Shown here one piece after another: positions 55,087 through 64,000 of a stretch of DNA of 64,000 nucleotides; within the stretch, counting starts at the first letter, position 1; every line of letters begins with the position of its first letter. The stretch spans positions 3,847,001 to 3,911,000 of the forward strand of contig NZ_CP017174.1 of assembly GCF_006402735.1 (NCBI RefSeq), written 5' to 3'. Source of the DNA: Myxococcus xanthus (lineage in GTDB: Bacteria > Myxococcota > Myxococcia > Myxococcales > Myxococcaceae). The translations under genes and the position numbers were made by a program. The notes beneath the pieces are model-generated. The model searched no databases. It saw only the letters and a list, made by a program, of their open reading frames with translations, and was not told the origin of the DNA.

Positions 55087-55881
55087 TCAGGTGGAGGAGA
55101 GGGCTCGGGCGCGCGCGTCGCTGACGCCCTCGGCGCCCGCGGCGGCCACGGCGTCATCCACGTCGCCGCCCTTGCCCCCGAGGGACAGGCTGTCCGCGAT
55201 GATGACGGCGCGGACGGCTCGGGCCAGCCCTTCGCGGTCGTTCTCGGCGAACGTGGTCGTGTCGATGGGCTTGCCAATCTTCACGCGGATGGGACCGGGG
55301 GTGATGTTCCAGGTGGACTTGGGCATCAGGTCGCCGGAGCCCTCGATGGTGACGGGGCAGACGGGGACGCGGGCCTTCAGCGCCAGGGCGAAGGGGCCCT
55401 TCTTGAAGGGCAGGACGCGGCCGTCCGTCGAGCGGGTGCCTTCCGGATACAGGAAGATGCTGGTGCCGCCGCGAATCTTGGCCGCTGCCGCGTTGAGCGA
55501 GGCAATGGCCTTGGAGCGGTTGGACCGGTTGATGAAGACGTGGCCCGCGAGCGCCAGGTACCAGCCGATGAGGGGCACCCACTTGAGCTGCGTCTTGGCG
55601 ACGTAGCGGAAAGGGACGGGGACGGCCAGGAAGTGCGCCGGGATGTCGATGGTGGACTGGTGGTTGGCCACATAGATGGTGGGCCGATTCGGGTCCACGT
55701 TCTCCTGGCCGATGACTTCCAGCTTCGCGCCCCCTGCCCACAGCAGCACGGGCGACCAGAGCTCGCGCGCCACCCAGATGGAGCGCGATGGGTTGAGCGT
55801 GAGCAGCATCGCCAAGATGGCAAGGGGGAAACAGAAGAGCGTCCAGACGCCCGCCACGAAAATGCAAAAGAGCTTGCGCAT
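55087..55881 (-). CDS. plsC: 1-acyl-sn-glycerol-3-phosphate acyltransferase
   Basis: The 264-residue enzyme has an N-terminal membrane segment (FVAGVWTLFCFPLAILAMLL in two halves) and PlsC motifs VANHQSTIDIP (HX4D), FINRSNR and YPEGTRSTDG. It makes phosphatidic acid. The C-terminal 30 residues are Ala/Asp-rich. Confidence 0.92.
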   Translation of the reverse strand: MRKLFCIFVAGVWTLFCFPLAILAMLLTLNPSRSIWVARELWSPVLLWAGGAKLEVIGQENVDPNRPTIYVANHQSTIDIPAHFLAVPVPFRYVAKTQLKWVPLIGWYLALAGHVFINRSNRSKAIASLNAAAAKIRGGTSIFLYPEGTRSTDGRVLPFKKGPFALALKARVPVCPVTIEGSGDLMPKSTWNITPGPIRVKIGKPIDTTTFAENDREGLARAVRAVIIADSLSLGGKGGDVDDAVAAAGAEGVSDARARALSST

Positions 55882-56116
55882 CCCTCAGCCCGCCTCCTGG
55901 GGGCCGATGTTCAGGGCCGGAAGGTGCCCGGGCCCGCGGGCTTGCCCGCCGAAGCTCCCTGGACAGACGCTCAGGCGGCGACTCCCACGAGGGAGGACGG
56001 CGGCACCTGTCACGCGTTGAACGGGACGACGGGGGGGCATGCACTTCTTCTACCACGTCCTACCTACACGTTGTTTCTGGTGCGCGCCGCTCGGCGGGGT
56101 TACAAGCAGGGGTGGT

Positions 56117-56731
56117 GTGGCCAGGAAAAAGTTCATCGCCATCGCGGGCAACATCGGCGCCGGAAAGACGGAGCTGACGTCCTTCCTCTGCCGGAAGTAC
56201 GGGTTGACGCCCTCCTTCGAACCCAACGACCAGAACCCCTATCTGGCAGACTTCTACAAGGACATGAAGACGTGGGCGTTCCGCTCACAGCTCTTCTTCT
56301 TGACGCACAAGTTCCGCCTGCACCGGGAGCTGGAGCGCACCTCCGGGACGGTGCTTCAGGACCGCACCCTCTATGAGGACGCGGAGATCTTCGCCAAGAA
56401 CCTCCACCGGCAGCGGCTCATCGACAAGCGGGACTGGAAGACGTACTGCGAGCTGTACGAGACGATTTCGGAGTCGTTGCGCCCCCCCGACCTGATGATC
56501 TACCTCCGCTGCCCGGTGCAGACGATTCGTGAGCGCATCCGCATCCGCGGCCGGGCCATGGAGCGGGACATCCCCACCCGCTACCTGCAGCGCCTCAACG
56601 CCCTCTACGAGGAGTGGTTCGAGGGCTACCGCCTGTCGCCGGTGCTCGTGCTTCCCACGGACAAGCTCGACTATTTGACCAACCTGGTGGACCGCGTGGA
56701 CCTCTTTCGGCAGATCGAGAAGCACCTGTGA
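56117..56731 (+). CDS. Deoxynucleoside kinase
   Basis: The 204-residue dNK-family kinase has P-loop AGNIGAGKTELTS, the DRTLYEDAEIFA (DRS-like) motif and the lid arginines RERIRIRGRAMERD. It phosphorylates deoxynucleosides such as dA or dG for salvage; specificity cannot be read. GTG at 56117 precedes the conserved ARKKFIAIAGNIG start; an ATG at 56039 would add an unlikely leader. It is coupled to the next gene (TGATG). Confidence 0.87.
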   Translation: MARKKFIAIAGNIGAGKTELTSFLCRKYGLTPSFEPNDQNPYLADFYKDMKTWAFRSQLFFLTHKFRLHRELERTSGTVLQDRTLYEDAEIFAKNLHRQRLIDKRDWKTYCELYETISESLRPPDLMIYLRCPVQTIRERIRIRGRAMERDIPTRYLQRLNALYEEWFEGYRLSPVLVLPTDKLDYLTNLVDRVDLFRQIEKHL

Positions 56732-57903
56732 TGGAGGTCTACCTGCTGGCGACGGAGCAGGAGGGCTCGGCTCCGCTTGATGCACTGCGCGCGTCCTTCG
56801 CGAACGATGAGGTGGAGTTCACCCCGGACGCGGACGGCGAGGGTTTCACGCTGCGGGCGGACGGCTCCGAGGTGCTGGTGCGTCTGACGCGGGGCTCCGA
56901 GGGACTGCCGCGCTTCCGCAAGGAGGTGTTCAGCGGCAGCCCGGAGGCCTTCGAGCGGCTGGGGCGCGCCAAGGCCTACTACCATCTGTCCGTGGAGCCG
57001 GGCGGGGCGCAGCCCACGCTGCCTGTCTTCGAGGCCCTGTGGGCCGTGCGCACGCTGCTGGAGCACGTGCAGGGCGTGCTGGTGGACCTCACGGCCTTCA
57101 AGCTTCATGAGCCCGACGACGTGGCGGAAATCACGGAGCTGGACTTCGACATCCGCGACCACGTCCACCTCCATGCCGTGGAGGCGACGGAGGGGGACAC
57201 GCCCTTGTGGGTGCACTCGCACGGGATGGAGAAGTTCGGGGCCCGGGACCTGGAAATCTTCCACCTGGCCGAGAAGGACCTGCTGGCCGCGGAGAGCTTC
57301 CTTCACGAGCTGTGCACCGACCTGGCCTTCGGGCAGGGGCCAGCGCTGCGCACCCAGGTAGGCACCAGCGAGGGACAGGTCTTCACGCTCGTGCCCTCGG
57401 AAGAGGCCCGCGCCAACCTGTTGGGCGTCCCCCTAGACACCTTCGAGGGCCACGAGGGGCTCTTCCTCACGGTGGTGTCCCCGCTGGGCCGGCACAACAC
57501 GTCCCAGTTGTTGGAACCCTATCGCGAGCGCTTCGAGAAGGAGCCGGAGGAGCAGACGCAGGCCATGCGGCGGGAGGCCCAGCTGGTGCTCCCGTCCTTC
57601 CTGGCGCGCTTCCAGCGCAAGGGCCTGATGGAGCCACTCACCTTCCTGGTGCGTGCTCCCTTCGACACCCATCCCGAAGGGAACACCGTCACGGAGAACT
57701 TGTGGTTGGAGGTCATGGGCAGGGACGAGGGCTCCGTGGTGGGCAAGCTCGTTGATGGCGCGGTGCATACAACCGAGTGGCGCAAGGGTGCCCACGTAGA
57801 GGTCGCGGAGACCCAGGTCAACGCGCTGGCCATCAGCCGGGAAGGCCGGGCGTTGGACGAGCGGGAACTCCGTGAACTCCTGAACGCCGAACGGCCGATG
57901 TAG
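56731..57903 (+). CDS. DUF4026/DUF2314-like protein
   Basis: The 390-residue cytoplasmic protein begins MEVYLLATEQEGSAPLDALR. The C-terminal part (TENLWLEVMGRDEGSVVGKL...HVEVAETQVNALAI) has the outline of DUF2314. Family names are from recall. Its ATG overlaps the stop of the deoxynucleoside kinase. Function unknown. Confidence 0.75.
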   Translation: MEVYLLATEQEGSAPLDALRASFANDEVEFTPDADGEGFTLRADGSEVLVRLTRGSEGLPRFRKEVFSGSPEAFERLGRAKAYYHLSVEPGGAQPTLPVFEALWAVRTLLEHVQGVLVDLTAFKLHEPDDVAEITELDFDIRDHVHLHAVEATEGDTPLWVHSHGMEKFGARDLEIFHLAEKDLLAAESFLHELCTDLAFGQGPALRTQVGTSEGQVFTLVPSEEARANLLGVPLDTFEGHEGLFLTVVSPLGRHNTSQLLEPYRERFEKEPEEQTQAMRREAQLVLPSFLARFQRKGLMEPLTFLVRAPFDTHPEGNTVTENLWLEVMGRDEGSVVGKLVDGAVHTTEWRKGAHVEVAETQVNALAISREGRALDERELRELLNAERPM

Positions 57904-57959
57904 CAAGCGGCGCCAGGGGGCCTTGCCCAGCCATCGCGGGGCGCTAGGCTCCGCGCCCC

Positions 57960-59660
57960 ATGCCCGCCCTCCTGCTGCTCACCGGTCCTTCCGCGGGGCG
58001 TCGTCACGACGTGCTCGTGGAGGCGACGATTGGCCGCAGCCCGTCGTGTGAAATCCCGCTGGATGACCATCAGGTCTCCCGCAAGCACGCGCTGATTTCC
58101 GTTCTCGACGGGCAGGCGCGCATCCGCGACTTGCGCTCGCGCAACGGGACGTTCGTCAACGGCGAGCGCCTCGTGGATGAGGTGGTGCTCAAGCCCGGTG
58201 ACCAGGTGCGCGTGGGCGCGACGACGGCCCTCTTCGAGCCGCCTCCAGTGACCCTGGTGGCCGACGGGCCGGAGAAGATGGGGCAGGTGCCCATCGAGGA
58301 AGTGTTGCCTCACGTGGGCACGGCGGCGGCGATTTACTCGGCGGGCATCGCCCTGCTGGGAGCGACGAGTGGCGCCCTGGTGCTGCGGCGCCTGGCGGAT
58401 GAGGTCGCGCACGCACTCAATGCCGACCGCGCGGCCGCGCTGCTGGGGAGCAGTGATGGCTTGCTCACCGCGGCGGTGGCGGGCGCGGAGGCGCTGACGA
58501 TGCCGCGCGCGCTGGCGCAGGCCGCGCTGGAGCGCAAGGAGTTGGTCCAGACGGATGACGTCCTCTGCGCGCCCCTGGTCGCCTCAGGCGGCATGCCCTT
58601 CGGCGTGCTGTACGTGACGCGAGCGGAGCCGAAGTTCAGTGAGGGCGAGGGCCAGTTGCTCGCGGCGCTGGGACGGTTGGGTGGCGAGGCCTACACCACC
58701 GTGCGCTCCCGCGTGGATGCGGAGCCGCCAGTGGCCGCGCTCTCCGGTACGTCCCGGCCGCTGCGGGCCTTGCTGGAGCTGGCGCGCCGGGTGGCCGCCA
58801 GCGCCGCGCCGGTGGTGATTCATGGCGAGCCGGGCGTGGGCAAGGCGCTGCTGGCTCGCTTCGTCCATGCGCGTTCACCTCGGGCCCTGGGGCCTTTCAT
58901 CGTGGTGGACTGCCGGGAGCCGGCCGAGGCCGTGGAGGAGGCGCTGTTCGGCAGGGCGAGCGCGCCCGGGCAGCCGCCTGTCGTGTCCGCGCTGCTTCGC
59001 GCGGATGGGGGCTCGCTGGTGCTGCTTCATGTGGAATCGCTCGCGCGGCCAGCTTCGGAGCGGCTTGCGAGGGCCCTGGCGCGTCGCTCGGCGCCCGCGC
59101 GGCACGGCGGCGAGGAGCCCGTGGACGTGCGGGTGCTGGCCACCGCGCCTGCGTCGGTGTCGTTGCTGGCGGCGCGCGGCGACGTGGAGTCCTCGTTGGC
59201 TCGGGCGCTGTCGGGCTTCGAACTGGACGCTCCGCCCATCCGTGAGCGGCGCGCGGACGTGCTGCCGCTGCTGGAGCAGTTCGCGGCGCGCGCGGCCCGC
59301 CGGATTCGCAAGGAGCCACCGACGCTCAGTCCCGAGGCCCGGCGGCTGCTGACGGAGTACGCGTGGCCGCAGAACCTGCGGGAGCTGGAGCTGGTGGGGG
59401 AGCGACTGGGCCTGCTGTACGCGGCGAGCCGAGTGGGCGCGCTGCAACTGCCCCCGGAGTTCCAGGAGGGCGGCGACGAGGGCGCGAAGACACTGCAGGG
59501 ACGCGTGGCTCGGCTGGAGCGCGATGCCATCGCCGAGGCTTTGCGCGAGGCGTCGGGAAAGAAGGTTCGCGCCGCGGCGCTGCTCGGCATCAGCCGGCCC
59601 ACGCTGGACAAGAAGATCGAGGAGTACGGGCTCGCGGTGGAGCGGGGTCGCCGGGAGTGA
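57960..59660 (+). CDS. FHA-GAF-AAA+ protein, degenerate sigma-54-activator-like
   Basis: The 566-residue protein has FHA (residues 1-95: IGRSPSCEIPLDDHQVSRKH), a GAF-like domain, an AAA+ domain (GEPGVGKALLARF Walker A) and a Fis-type HTH (VRAAALLGISRPTLDKKIEE). The GAFTGA loop is missing (RASAPGQPPVVSALL in its place), and the Walker B acids are replaced (GSLVLLHVE). It is thus unlikely to hydrolyse ATP or open sigma-54 promoters. It may act as a phosphopeptide-responsive DNA-binding regulator. ATG at 57960 has no clear ribosome site. Confidence 0.87.
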   Translation: MPALLLLTGPSAGRRHDVLVEATIGRSPSCEIPLDDHQVSRKHALISVLDGQARIRDLRSRNGTFVNGERLVDEVVLKPGDQVRVGATTALFEPPPVTLVADGPEKMGQVPIEEVLPHVGTAAAIYSAGIALLGATSGALVLRRLADEVAHALNADRAAALLGSSDGLLTAAVAGAEALTMPRALAQAALERKELVQTDDVLCAPLVASGGMPFGVLYVTRAEPKFSEGEGQLLAALGRLGGEAYTTVRSRVDAEPPVAALSGTSRPLRALLELARRVAASAAPVVIHGEPGVGKALLARFVHARSPRALGPFIVVDCREPAEAVEEALFGRASAPGQPPVVSALLRADGGSLVLLHVESLARPASERLARALARRSAPARHGGEEPVDVRVLATAPASVSLLAARGDVESSLARALSGFELDAPPIRERRADVLPLLEQFAARAARRIRKEPPTLSPEARRLLTEYAWPQNLRELELVGERLGLLYAASRVGALQLPPEFQEGGDEGAKTLQGRVARLERDAIAEALREASGKKVRAAALLGISRPTLDKKIEEYGLAVERGRRE

Positions 59661-59675
59661 GTCGGGCCGCGGCGC

Positions 59676-60587
59676 CTAAGACTTCCGCCGGCTGAGCAGC
59701 ACGCCGGAGAGGACGAGTCCCGCTCCGAACACCTGCATCCAGGTGGGCCGCTCTCCACGCACGGCCCACGCCGTGAGGGCGGCCACCACGGGGATGCCCG
59801 TGTTGTAGAGCCCCGCGCGGCTGCTGCCCACCTTCTGCACGGTGCGGCCCCAGATGAAGTACGCGAGCACCAGCGGCACCAGCGCCGAGTACACGACGCC
59901 TGCCCAGGCGCTGGCGCGGATGTTCTCGGTTTCCAGGCGCAACAGCTCGGGCACTCCCGCGAGCACCACGCCCGGTGCGCCCGTGAGCATGCTGATGGCG
60001 GTGATGCGCAGCGCGGACACCTCCGGACCCACGGTGCGGATGCCCACCGTGTAGATGGCCCAGCAGAGGCTCGCGCCGACGATGAGCCCGTCGCCAAGCA
60101 AGGACGCGCCATGTTCGGACGCGCCGCGTCCCCCCAGCACCAGCAGCATCCCCAACACGCCCAGCGCCAGTGCCGCGACGAGCGGGCGGGTGAGTCGATC
60201 CACGCCGAACATGGCGCCGAGCGTGGCCACCAGCACTGGCGTCACCGCCGTCAGCATCCCGCTGTTCGCCACCGAGGTGTTCGCCAGGCCGAGGATGAAG
60301 CACAGCTGGTACACGGTGTTGCCCACCAGCCCCAGCCCCAGCAGCTTGAGGAACACCGGGCGGGGAAGCGGCTTCCAGCCTTCGACGCCGAGGAGCAGCG
60401 CGCCCATGGCCAACGCCGCGATGGTGAAGCGCAGCGACATGAAGGCCAGGGGAGGGAGCGTCTCCATCGCCTCCTTCACCACCGTGTAGTTGGTGCCCCA
60501 GGCAATCACGACACCGACGATGGCCAGGTCGGACACGGAGAATCCGCGTGAGGGGGCGGGCACAACGGCGGTGGTGGGCGTGGACAC
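59676..60587 (-). CDS. EamA/DMT-family membrane transporter
   Basis: The protein has ten helices in two EamA repeats (LAIVGVVIAWGTNYTVVKEA; LCFILGLANTSVANSGMLTA; IVGASLCWAIYTVGI). It probably exports a metabolite. The preferred start is GTG 60587 (VSTPTTAVVP); ATG 60647 is also open but would leave only 15 bases to the divergent psuG start. Confidence 0.8.
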   Translation of the reverse strand: MSTPTTAVVPAPSRGFSVSDLAIVGVVIAWGTNYTVVKEAMETLPPLAFMSLRFTIAALAMGALLLGVEGWKPLPRPVFLKLLGLGLVGNTVYQLCFILGLANTSVANSGMLTAVTPVLVATLGAMFGVDRLTRPLVAALALGVLGMLLVLGGRGASEHGASLLGDGLIVGASLCWAIYTVGIRTVGPEVSALRITAISMLTGAPGVVLAGVPELLRLETENIRASAWAGVVYSALVPLVLAYFIWGRTVQKVGSSRAGLYNTGIPVVAALTAWAVRGERPTWMQVFGAGLVLSGVLLSRRKS

Positions 60588-60662
60588 GGCGGCAGGGGAA
60601 TAGGCCCGAGGGGCCGCGCGCGCAAGCCGACGTTTGGAGCCGGGCATGCTAAACGCCTGGGC

Positions 60663-61574
60663 ATGGACCTACGCTTTTCGGAAGAGGTGCGCCGCGCGCT
60701 CGAGGCCGGCCAACCGCTGGTGGCCCTGGAGACGAGCGTCGTGGCCCAGGGCCTTCCGTATCCGGACAACCTGGCCGCGGCCCGGGCATGCGAGGAGGCC
60801 ATCCGCCGCGCTGGCGCCGTTCCCGCCGCCACCGCCCTCATCGACGGGCAGCTGTGCATCGGGCTGGAGGAGCCGGAGATGCGCCGGCTGGCGGAGGGCA
60901 AGGAGCGCCTGCTCAAGGTGGGGTCCCGGGACCTGGCCATCGCCATGGCCACGCGCGCCACGGGAGGCACCACCGTGAGCGCCACGTGTGAGATGGCCGC
61001 CGCCGCGGGCATCCGTGTCTTCTCCACCGGTGGCATTGGGGGTGTGCACCGCGGGGCGTCGGAGCACTTCGACATCTCCCAGGACATCGCCGCGCTGGCT
61101 CGCTTCCCCGTCGCCGTGGTGTGCGCGGGCGCGAAGTCCGTGCTGGACCTGCCCAAGACGATGGAGCTGCTGGAGACGGCCGGCGTGCCCGTCATCGGCG
61201 TGGGGACGGACGAACTGCCGTCGTTCTACAGCCGGGGTTCCGGCATTCCCCTGGAGCACCGCGCGGATGACGTGGACACGGCCGCCCGCATCGCCCGCGC
61301 CCGCTTCGAGACACTGAAGCAGGGTGGGGTGCTCTACACCGTGCCTCCACCCGAGGAGACGTCCCTGCCTCGCAACGAGGTGGAGTTGCACATCGCCGCG
61401 ACGCTCGCCGACGCGGACCGGCAGGGCATCCGCGGCAAGGCCGTGACGCCCTTCCTCCTGACGGAGATGGCGAAGCGCACCGGGGGCAAGACGCTCAAGG
61501 CCAACCTGGCGCTGCTCACCAACAACGCGCGCTTCGCCGGTCAGCTCGCCGTGGCGTACGCACGCGCGAGCTGA
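60663..61574 (+). CDS. psuG: Pseudouridine-5'-phosphate glycosidase
   Basis: The 303-residue PsuG splits pseudouridine 5'-phosphate to uracil and ribose 5-phosphate. It shows ETSVVAQGLPYPDN, ATGGTTVSATCEMAAAAGIR, FSTGGIGGVHRGA and FAGQLAVAY. No psuK is adjacent. Start MDLRFSEEVRRAL. Confidence 0.93.
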   Translation: MDLRFSEEVRRALEAGQPLVALETSVVAQGLPYPDNLAAARACEEAIRRAGAVPAATALIDGQLCIGLEEPEMRRLAEGKERLLKVGSRDLAIAMATRATGGTTVSATCEMAAAAGIRVFSTGGIGGVHRGASEHFDISQDIAALARFPVAVVCAGAKSVLDLPKTMELLETAGVPVIGVGTDELPSFYSRGSGIPLEHRADDVDTAARIARARFETLKQGGVLYTVPPPEETSLPRNEVELHIAATLADADRQGIRGKAVTPFLLTEMAKRTGGKTLKANLALLTNNARFAGQLAVAYARAS

Positions 61575-61595
61575 GTGTCCGGACGCGGGCCGCCG

Positions 61596-62081
61596 CTACT
61601 TCTGGAACCAGCGCACCAGATCTTCCAGTTCGCGGCGGTCCACCTCGTCGAAGGTGCCCTTGTGCTCGGAGTCGATGTCGAGCACGGCGAGCAGCTCCCG
61701 GTTGCGGCCGAACACCGGGACGACAATCTCCGACGCTGAGCGTCCGTCGCAGGTGATGTGACCGGGGAAGGCGTGGACGTCCGCCACCACCACCGTCTCG
61801 CCCTTCGCCGCGGCGGCGCCGCACACGCCCTTTCCGAAGGGGATTTCCAGGCACCCGAGCGTGCCCTGGTAGGGGCCCACGCGGAGCAGCTTGCCCGGCG
61901 TGACGACGCGGTAGAAGCCCGTCCACAAGTGCCCGAAGGCGTGGTGCAGCAGGCAGCTCAGGGTGGCCATGCCGGTGATGTCGTCATCGATGCCCTCGAG
62001 CACCGCGCGCGCATGCTGCTTCAGCTCGGCGTAGGCTTCGGCCTTGGGCATGCCGCGCAGATCCAGGGTGACTTCCGCCAT
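61596..62081 (-). CDS. msrC: GAF-domain free-methionine-(R)-sulfoxide reductase type
   Basis: The 162-residue GAF protein has the fRMsr cysteine pattern: QGTLGCLEIPFGKGVCGAAA and HITCDGRSASEIVVPV (three Cys). It would reduce free Met-R-sulfoxide using thioredoxin. ATG at 62081 follows GAGG by 8 bases; a TTG 15 bases upstream is the alternative. Confidence 0.87.
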   Translation of the reverse strand: MAEVTLDLRGMPKAEAYAELKQHARAVLEGIDDDITGMATLSCLLHHAFGHLWTGFYRVVTPGKLLRVGPYQGTLGCLEIPFGKGVCGAAAAKGETVVVADVHAFPGHITCDGRSASEIVVPVFGRNRELLAVLDIDSEHKGTFDEVDRRELEDLVRWFQK

Positions 62082-62180
62082 GATGGGACCTCGCAAGGCG
62101 ACCCCCCGCGAGCGTCAGGCCCCGGTAGGGTCAGCGCCCCATCCATAGCTTGATTCGCTTTCCACCGCACAGGAGCCGAC

Positions 62181-62918
62181 ATGGATTCGCTCATCCTCGA
62201 TTCGAATACCTGGCTGCTCGTTCTCACGGGCGCGGGAGTCTCCGCTGAAAGCGGAGTTCCCACCTTCCGCGGGATGAGCGGACTCTGGGAGGACCAGCCC
62301 GTGGAGGCCGTGGCGTCGCCCGAGGGCTTCCGGAAGGACCCGGCGCTGGTGTGGCGCTTCTACTCGGAGCGCCGCAAGGCCGCCGCCGCCGTCCACCCCA
62401 ACCCGGGCCACGAGGCGCTCGTCGCCTGGGAGCGCCATCTGGGGGACCGCTTCCTGCTCGCCACCCAGAACGTCGACGGCCTGCACACGCGCGCCGGAAG
62501 TCAGCGGGTGGTGGAGATGCACGGCAACCTCTTCAAGACGCGCTGCAGCGGCTGCGAGCGGCCCCCGTTTGAGGACACCACCGTGTACCCCACGGGGTCG
62601 GTGCCCGAGTGCGACGCGTGTGGAAAGCGGCTGCGGCCCCACATCGTCTGGTTCGGCGAATACCTGGACCCGGCGGACATCCAGCGCATCGAGGACTTCT
62701 CGCTGCGGGCCGCCACCTCGGGTGGACGCTTCGTCTTCCTGGCGGCGGGGACTTCTGGCGCTGTGTACCCGGCCGCTGGAATCGTGGACCAGGTGCGCAA
62801 GGCGGGCGGGAAGACGTGGCTCGTCAACCTGGACCCGGCGGAGAACTCCAACCGCTTCGAGCACCGCGTCGTAGGCAAGAGCGGGGAAGTCCTCCCGACA
62901 CTCGCGAAGCTCGCCTGA
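62181..62918 (+). CDS. cobB: Sirtuin (NAD-dependent deacylase), class III-like
   Basis: The 245-residue sirtuin has GAGVSAESGVPTFRG, TQNVDGLH, catalytic His in VEMHG, and zinc Cys CSGC and CDAC. The Y-x-x-R pair in FYSERR matches class III enzymes that remove succinyl or malonyl groups. It is divergent from the msrC-type gene. Confidence 0.9.
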   Translation: MDSLILDSNTWLLVLTGAGVSAESGVPTFRGMSGLWEDQPVEAVASPEGFRKDPALVWRFYSERRKAAAAVHPNPGHEALVAWERHLGDRFLLATQNVDGLHTRAGSQRVVEMHGNLFKTRCSGCERPPFEDTTVYPTGSVPECDACGKRLRPHIVWFGEYLDPADIQRIEDFSLRAATSGGRFVFLAAGTSGAVYPAAGIVDQVRKAGGKTWLVNLDPAENSNRFEHRVVGKSGEVLPTLAKLA

Positions 62919-62978
62919 CGCGGGTGGCGGAAGGACAGGCGGGCACTGCGGCGCTTCCGCGTGCCGCCCGTGGGGGGA

Positions 62979-64000
62979 CTACTCGAAGACGGAGATGTCC
63001 GGACCGGACGGGCTCGACGGCTTCGGCGGGGGGCGAGGCGAACGCCCAGGGGCCGCGGCTCGCACGGGCTCCAGCACCACGTTTGCCGTCTGCGTATCCC
63101 CGGCCACCCGGCGCAGGTTGAGCGTGAGCTCCTTGTCCTGGTGCCCCGGCATGCGGAAGCTGAAGGAATGCACCTTGTCGCGGCGGAGCTGGAGCTTCGT
63201 GGGCGTGGTGCCCACCATCTCTTCGCCTTCGTAGATGGATGCGCCGGACGGCGTCGAGTCGAGGCTCACCGTGAGGACGGACGACTCCTCGGGCGTTCCC
63301 GTCGTGCCGGTCGCGACCTGTGTCGTGGTCGGTGACGCATCGCGGGGGACGTTCACCACCACCGGCGTCGCGGGTGCGCTGCCGCCACCCTGGTTGCCGA
63401 GGACCACGGCCGCGCCAATACCCAGCAGGACCAGCGGCACGGCGATCAGGGCCACCTTCTTGCCGGTGGACATGCCCTCCGGCTCGGGAGGCGGGGGAGG
63501 CGGCGCGGACCGCGACGTCTGTGAGCGGACGCGGCTGGGAGAGGACGAGGTGGCGCCACCGCCGCCCTGGGCCCTGGCGACGACGACGTTGGACGGCGTG
63601 GAGCCCCGGCCCAGGGTCGGCGAGGCGCCCACCCGCGAGGAGCGGATGCCGCTCTGGCTGCCCTGACGGCTGGAACGGCTGCGGCTGTTGCTGCCGCGCT
63701 CGCTGGCGCTGGCGACGCCGCCGCTCGGCATCGCGTCGAGCTCCTCGGAGGAGAGGTCCGCCACGGTGTCCAGCATCGCGTCGATGAACTCCTGCGCGTT
63801 CTGGTACCGGTCCTCCTTCTCCGGGGCGAGCGCCTTCTTGAAGAAGGCATCCAGCGTGGCCGGCACGGGGGCGCCCTGGCGCTTGGTGTTGACGGAGGGC
63901 ACCGCCTGGGTGAGCGACGCCGTCAGCGCCTTGCGCACCGTGTTCGCGCCGAAGGGCGAGCTGCCGGTGAGGCAGAAGTAGAGAACGCCCGCCATGGAGT
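62979..64000 (-). CDS. Ser/Thr kinase with PEGA domain, N-terminus cut by window edge
   Basis: The visible 340 residues begin in kinase subdomain IX-XI (AGVLYFCLTGSSPFGANTV; LAPEKEDRYQNAQEFIDAML). A Ser/Arg-rich linker, a Pro-rich stretch, one membrane helix (VALIAVPLVLLGIGAAVVLG) and a PEGA domain (LDSTPSGASIYEGEEMVGTT) follow, ending DISVFE. Kinase core and start lie beyond 64000. A typical transmembrane myxobacterial kinase. Confidence 0.85.
   Translation of the reverse strand, partial: SMAGVLYFCLTGSSPFGANTVRKALTASLTQAVPSVNTKRQGAPVPATLDAFFKKALAPEKEDRYQNAQEFIDAMLDTVADLSSEELDAMPSGGVASASERGSNSRSRSSRQGSQSGIRSSRVGASPTLGRGSTPSNVVVARAQGGGGATSSSPSRVRSQTSRSAPPPPPPEPEGMSTGKKVALIAVPLVLLGIGAAVVLGNQGGGSAPATPVVVNVPRDASPTTTQVATGTTGTPEESSVLTVSLDSTPSGASIYEGEEMVGTTPTKLQLRRDKVHSFSFRMPGHQDKELTLNLRRVAGDTQTANVVLEPVRAAAPGRSPRPPPKPSSPSGPDISVFE

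Overview
The window looks like chromosome of a myxobacterium, most likely Myxococcus or a close relative. The grounds are the very high GC with strong third-position G/C bias, the many GTG/TTG starts, the eukaryote-like Ser/Thr kinases (one carrying a PEGA domain), an FHA-GAF-AAA+ regulator, Cys-rich and TPR lipoproteins, and remnants of a CXXCH cytochrome. I assigned the species group from recall of protein style, not from a search.

Layout. 1-3470 (minus): an exported DUF4129-like protein (cut by the window edge), a membrane protein and thiE/tenI-thiG-thiS. 3588-13089: accessory and housekeeping genes, including a coiled-coil lipoprotein, a degenerate kinase, an M19 dipeptidase, a Cys-rich lipoprotein, a TROVE/VWA gene translationally coupled to an HTH-containing partner, an AhpD-like gene interrupted by an in-frame TGA that reads best as selenocysteine, an alpha/beta hydrolase and a CorA transporter. 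13169-20342 (mostly plus): an unknown gene, a HAD phosphatase, an RlmI-like methyltransferase, two alpha/beta hydrolases (one apparently catalytically dead), and a subtilase with a membrane tail. 20359-31844: a CPBP protease, a decayed barrel/cytochrome remnant, plsB-like acyltransferase, argS, a hybrid histidine kinase, a HEAT protein, a DnaJ, a SurA-like protein and rimI.

31957-52966 is the core: the str, S10, spc and alpha ribosomal clusters on the plus strand in classical order (rpsL rpsG fusA tuf | rpsJ rplD rplW rplB rpsS rplV rpsC rplP rpmC rpsQ | rplN rplX rplE rpsN rpsH rplF rplR rpsE rpmD rplO secY adk infA rpmJ | rpsM rpsK rpsD rpoA rplQ). There are two departures: rplC (L3) is absent between rpsJ and rplD, and map is absent near adk. 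A near-consensus sigma-70 promoter precedes rpsL. Strong hairpins, several with terminator-like U tracts, sit at many intercistronic junctions.

52976-64000 returns to mixed genes: a TPR lipoprotein with a PlsC acyltransferase, a deoxynucleoside kinase coupled to a DUF4026-like gene, a degenerate sigma-54-activator-like FHA protein, an EamA transporter, psuG, a free-methionine-sulfoxide-reductase-type GAF protein, a class III-type sirtuin and the C-terminal part of a PEGA Ser/Thr kinase (cut by the window edge). No rRNA, tRNA, IS element or CRISPR array was recognised.
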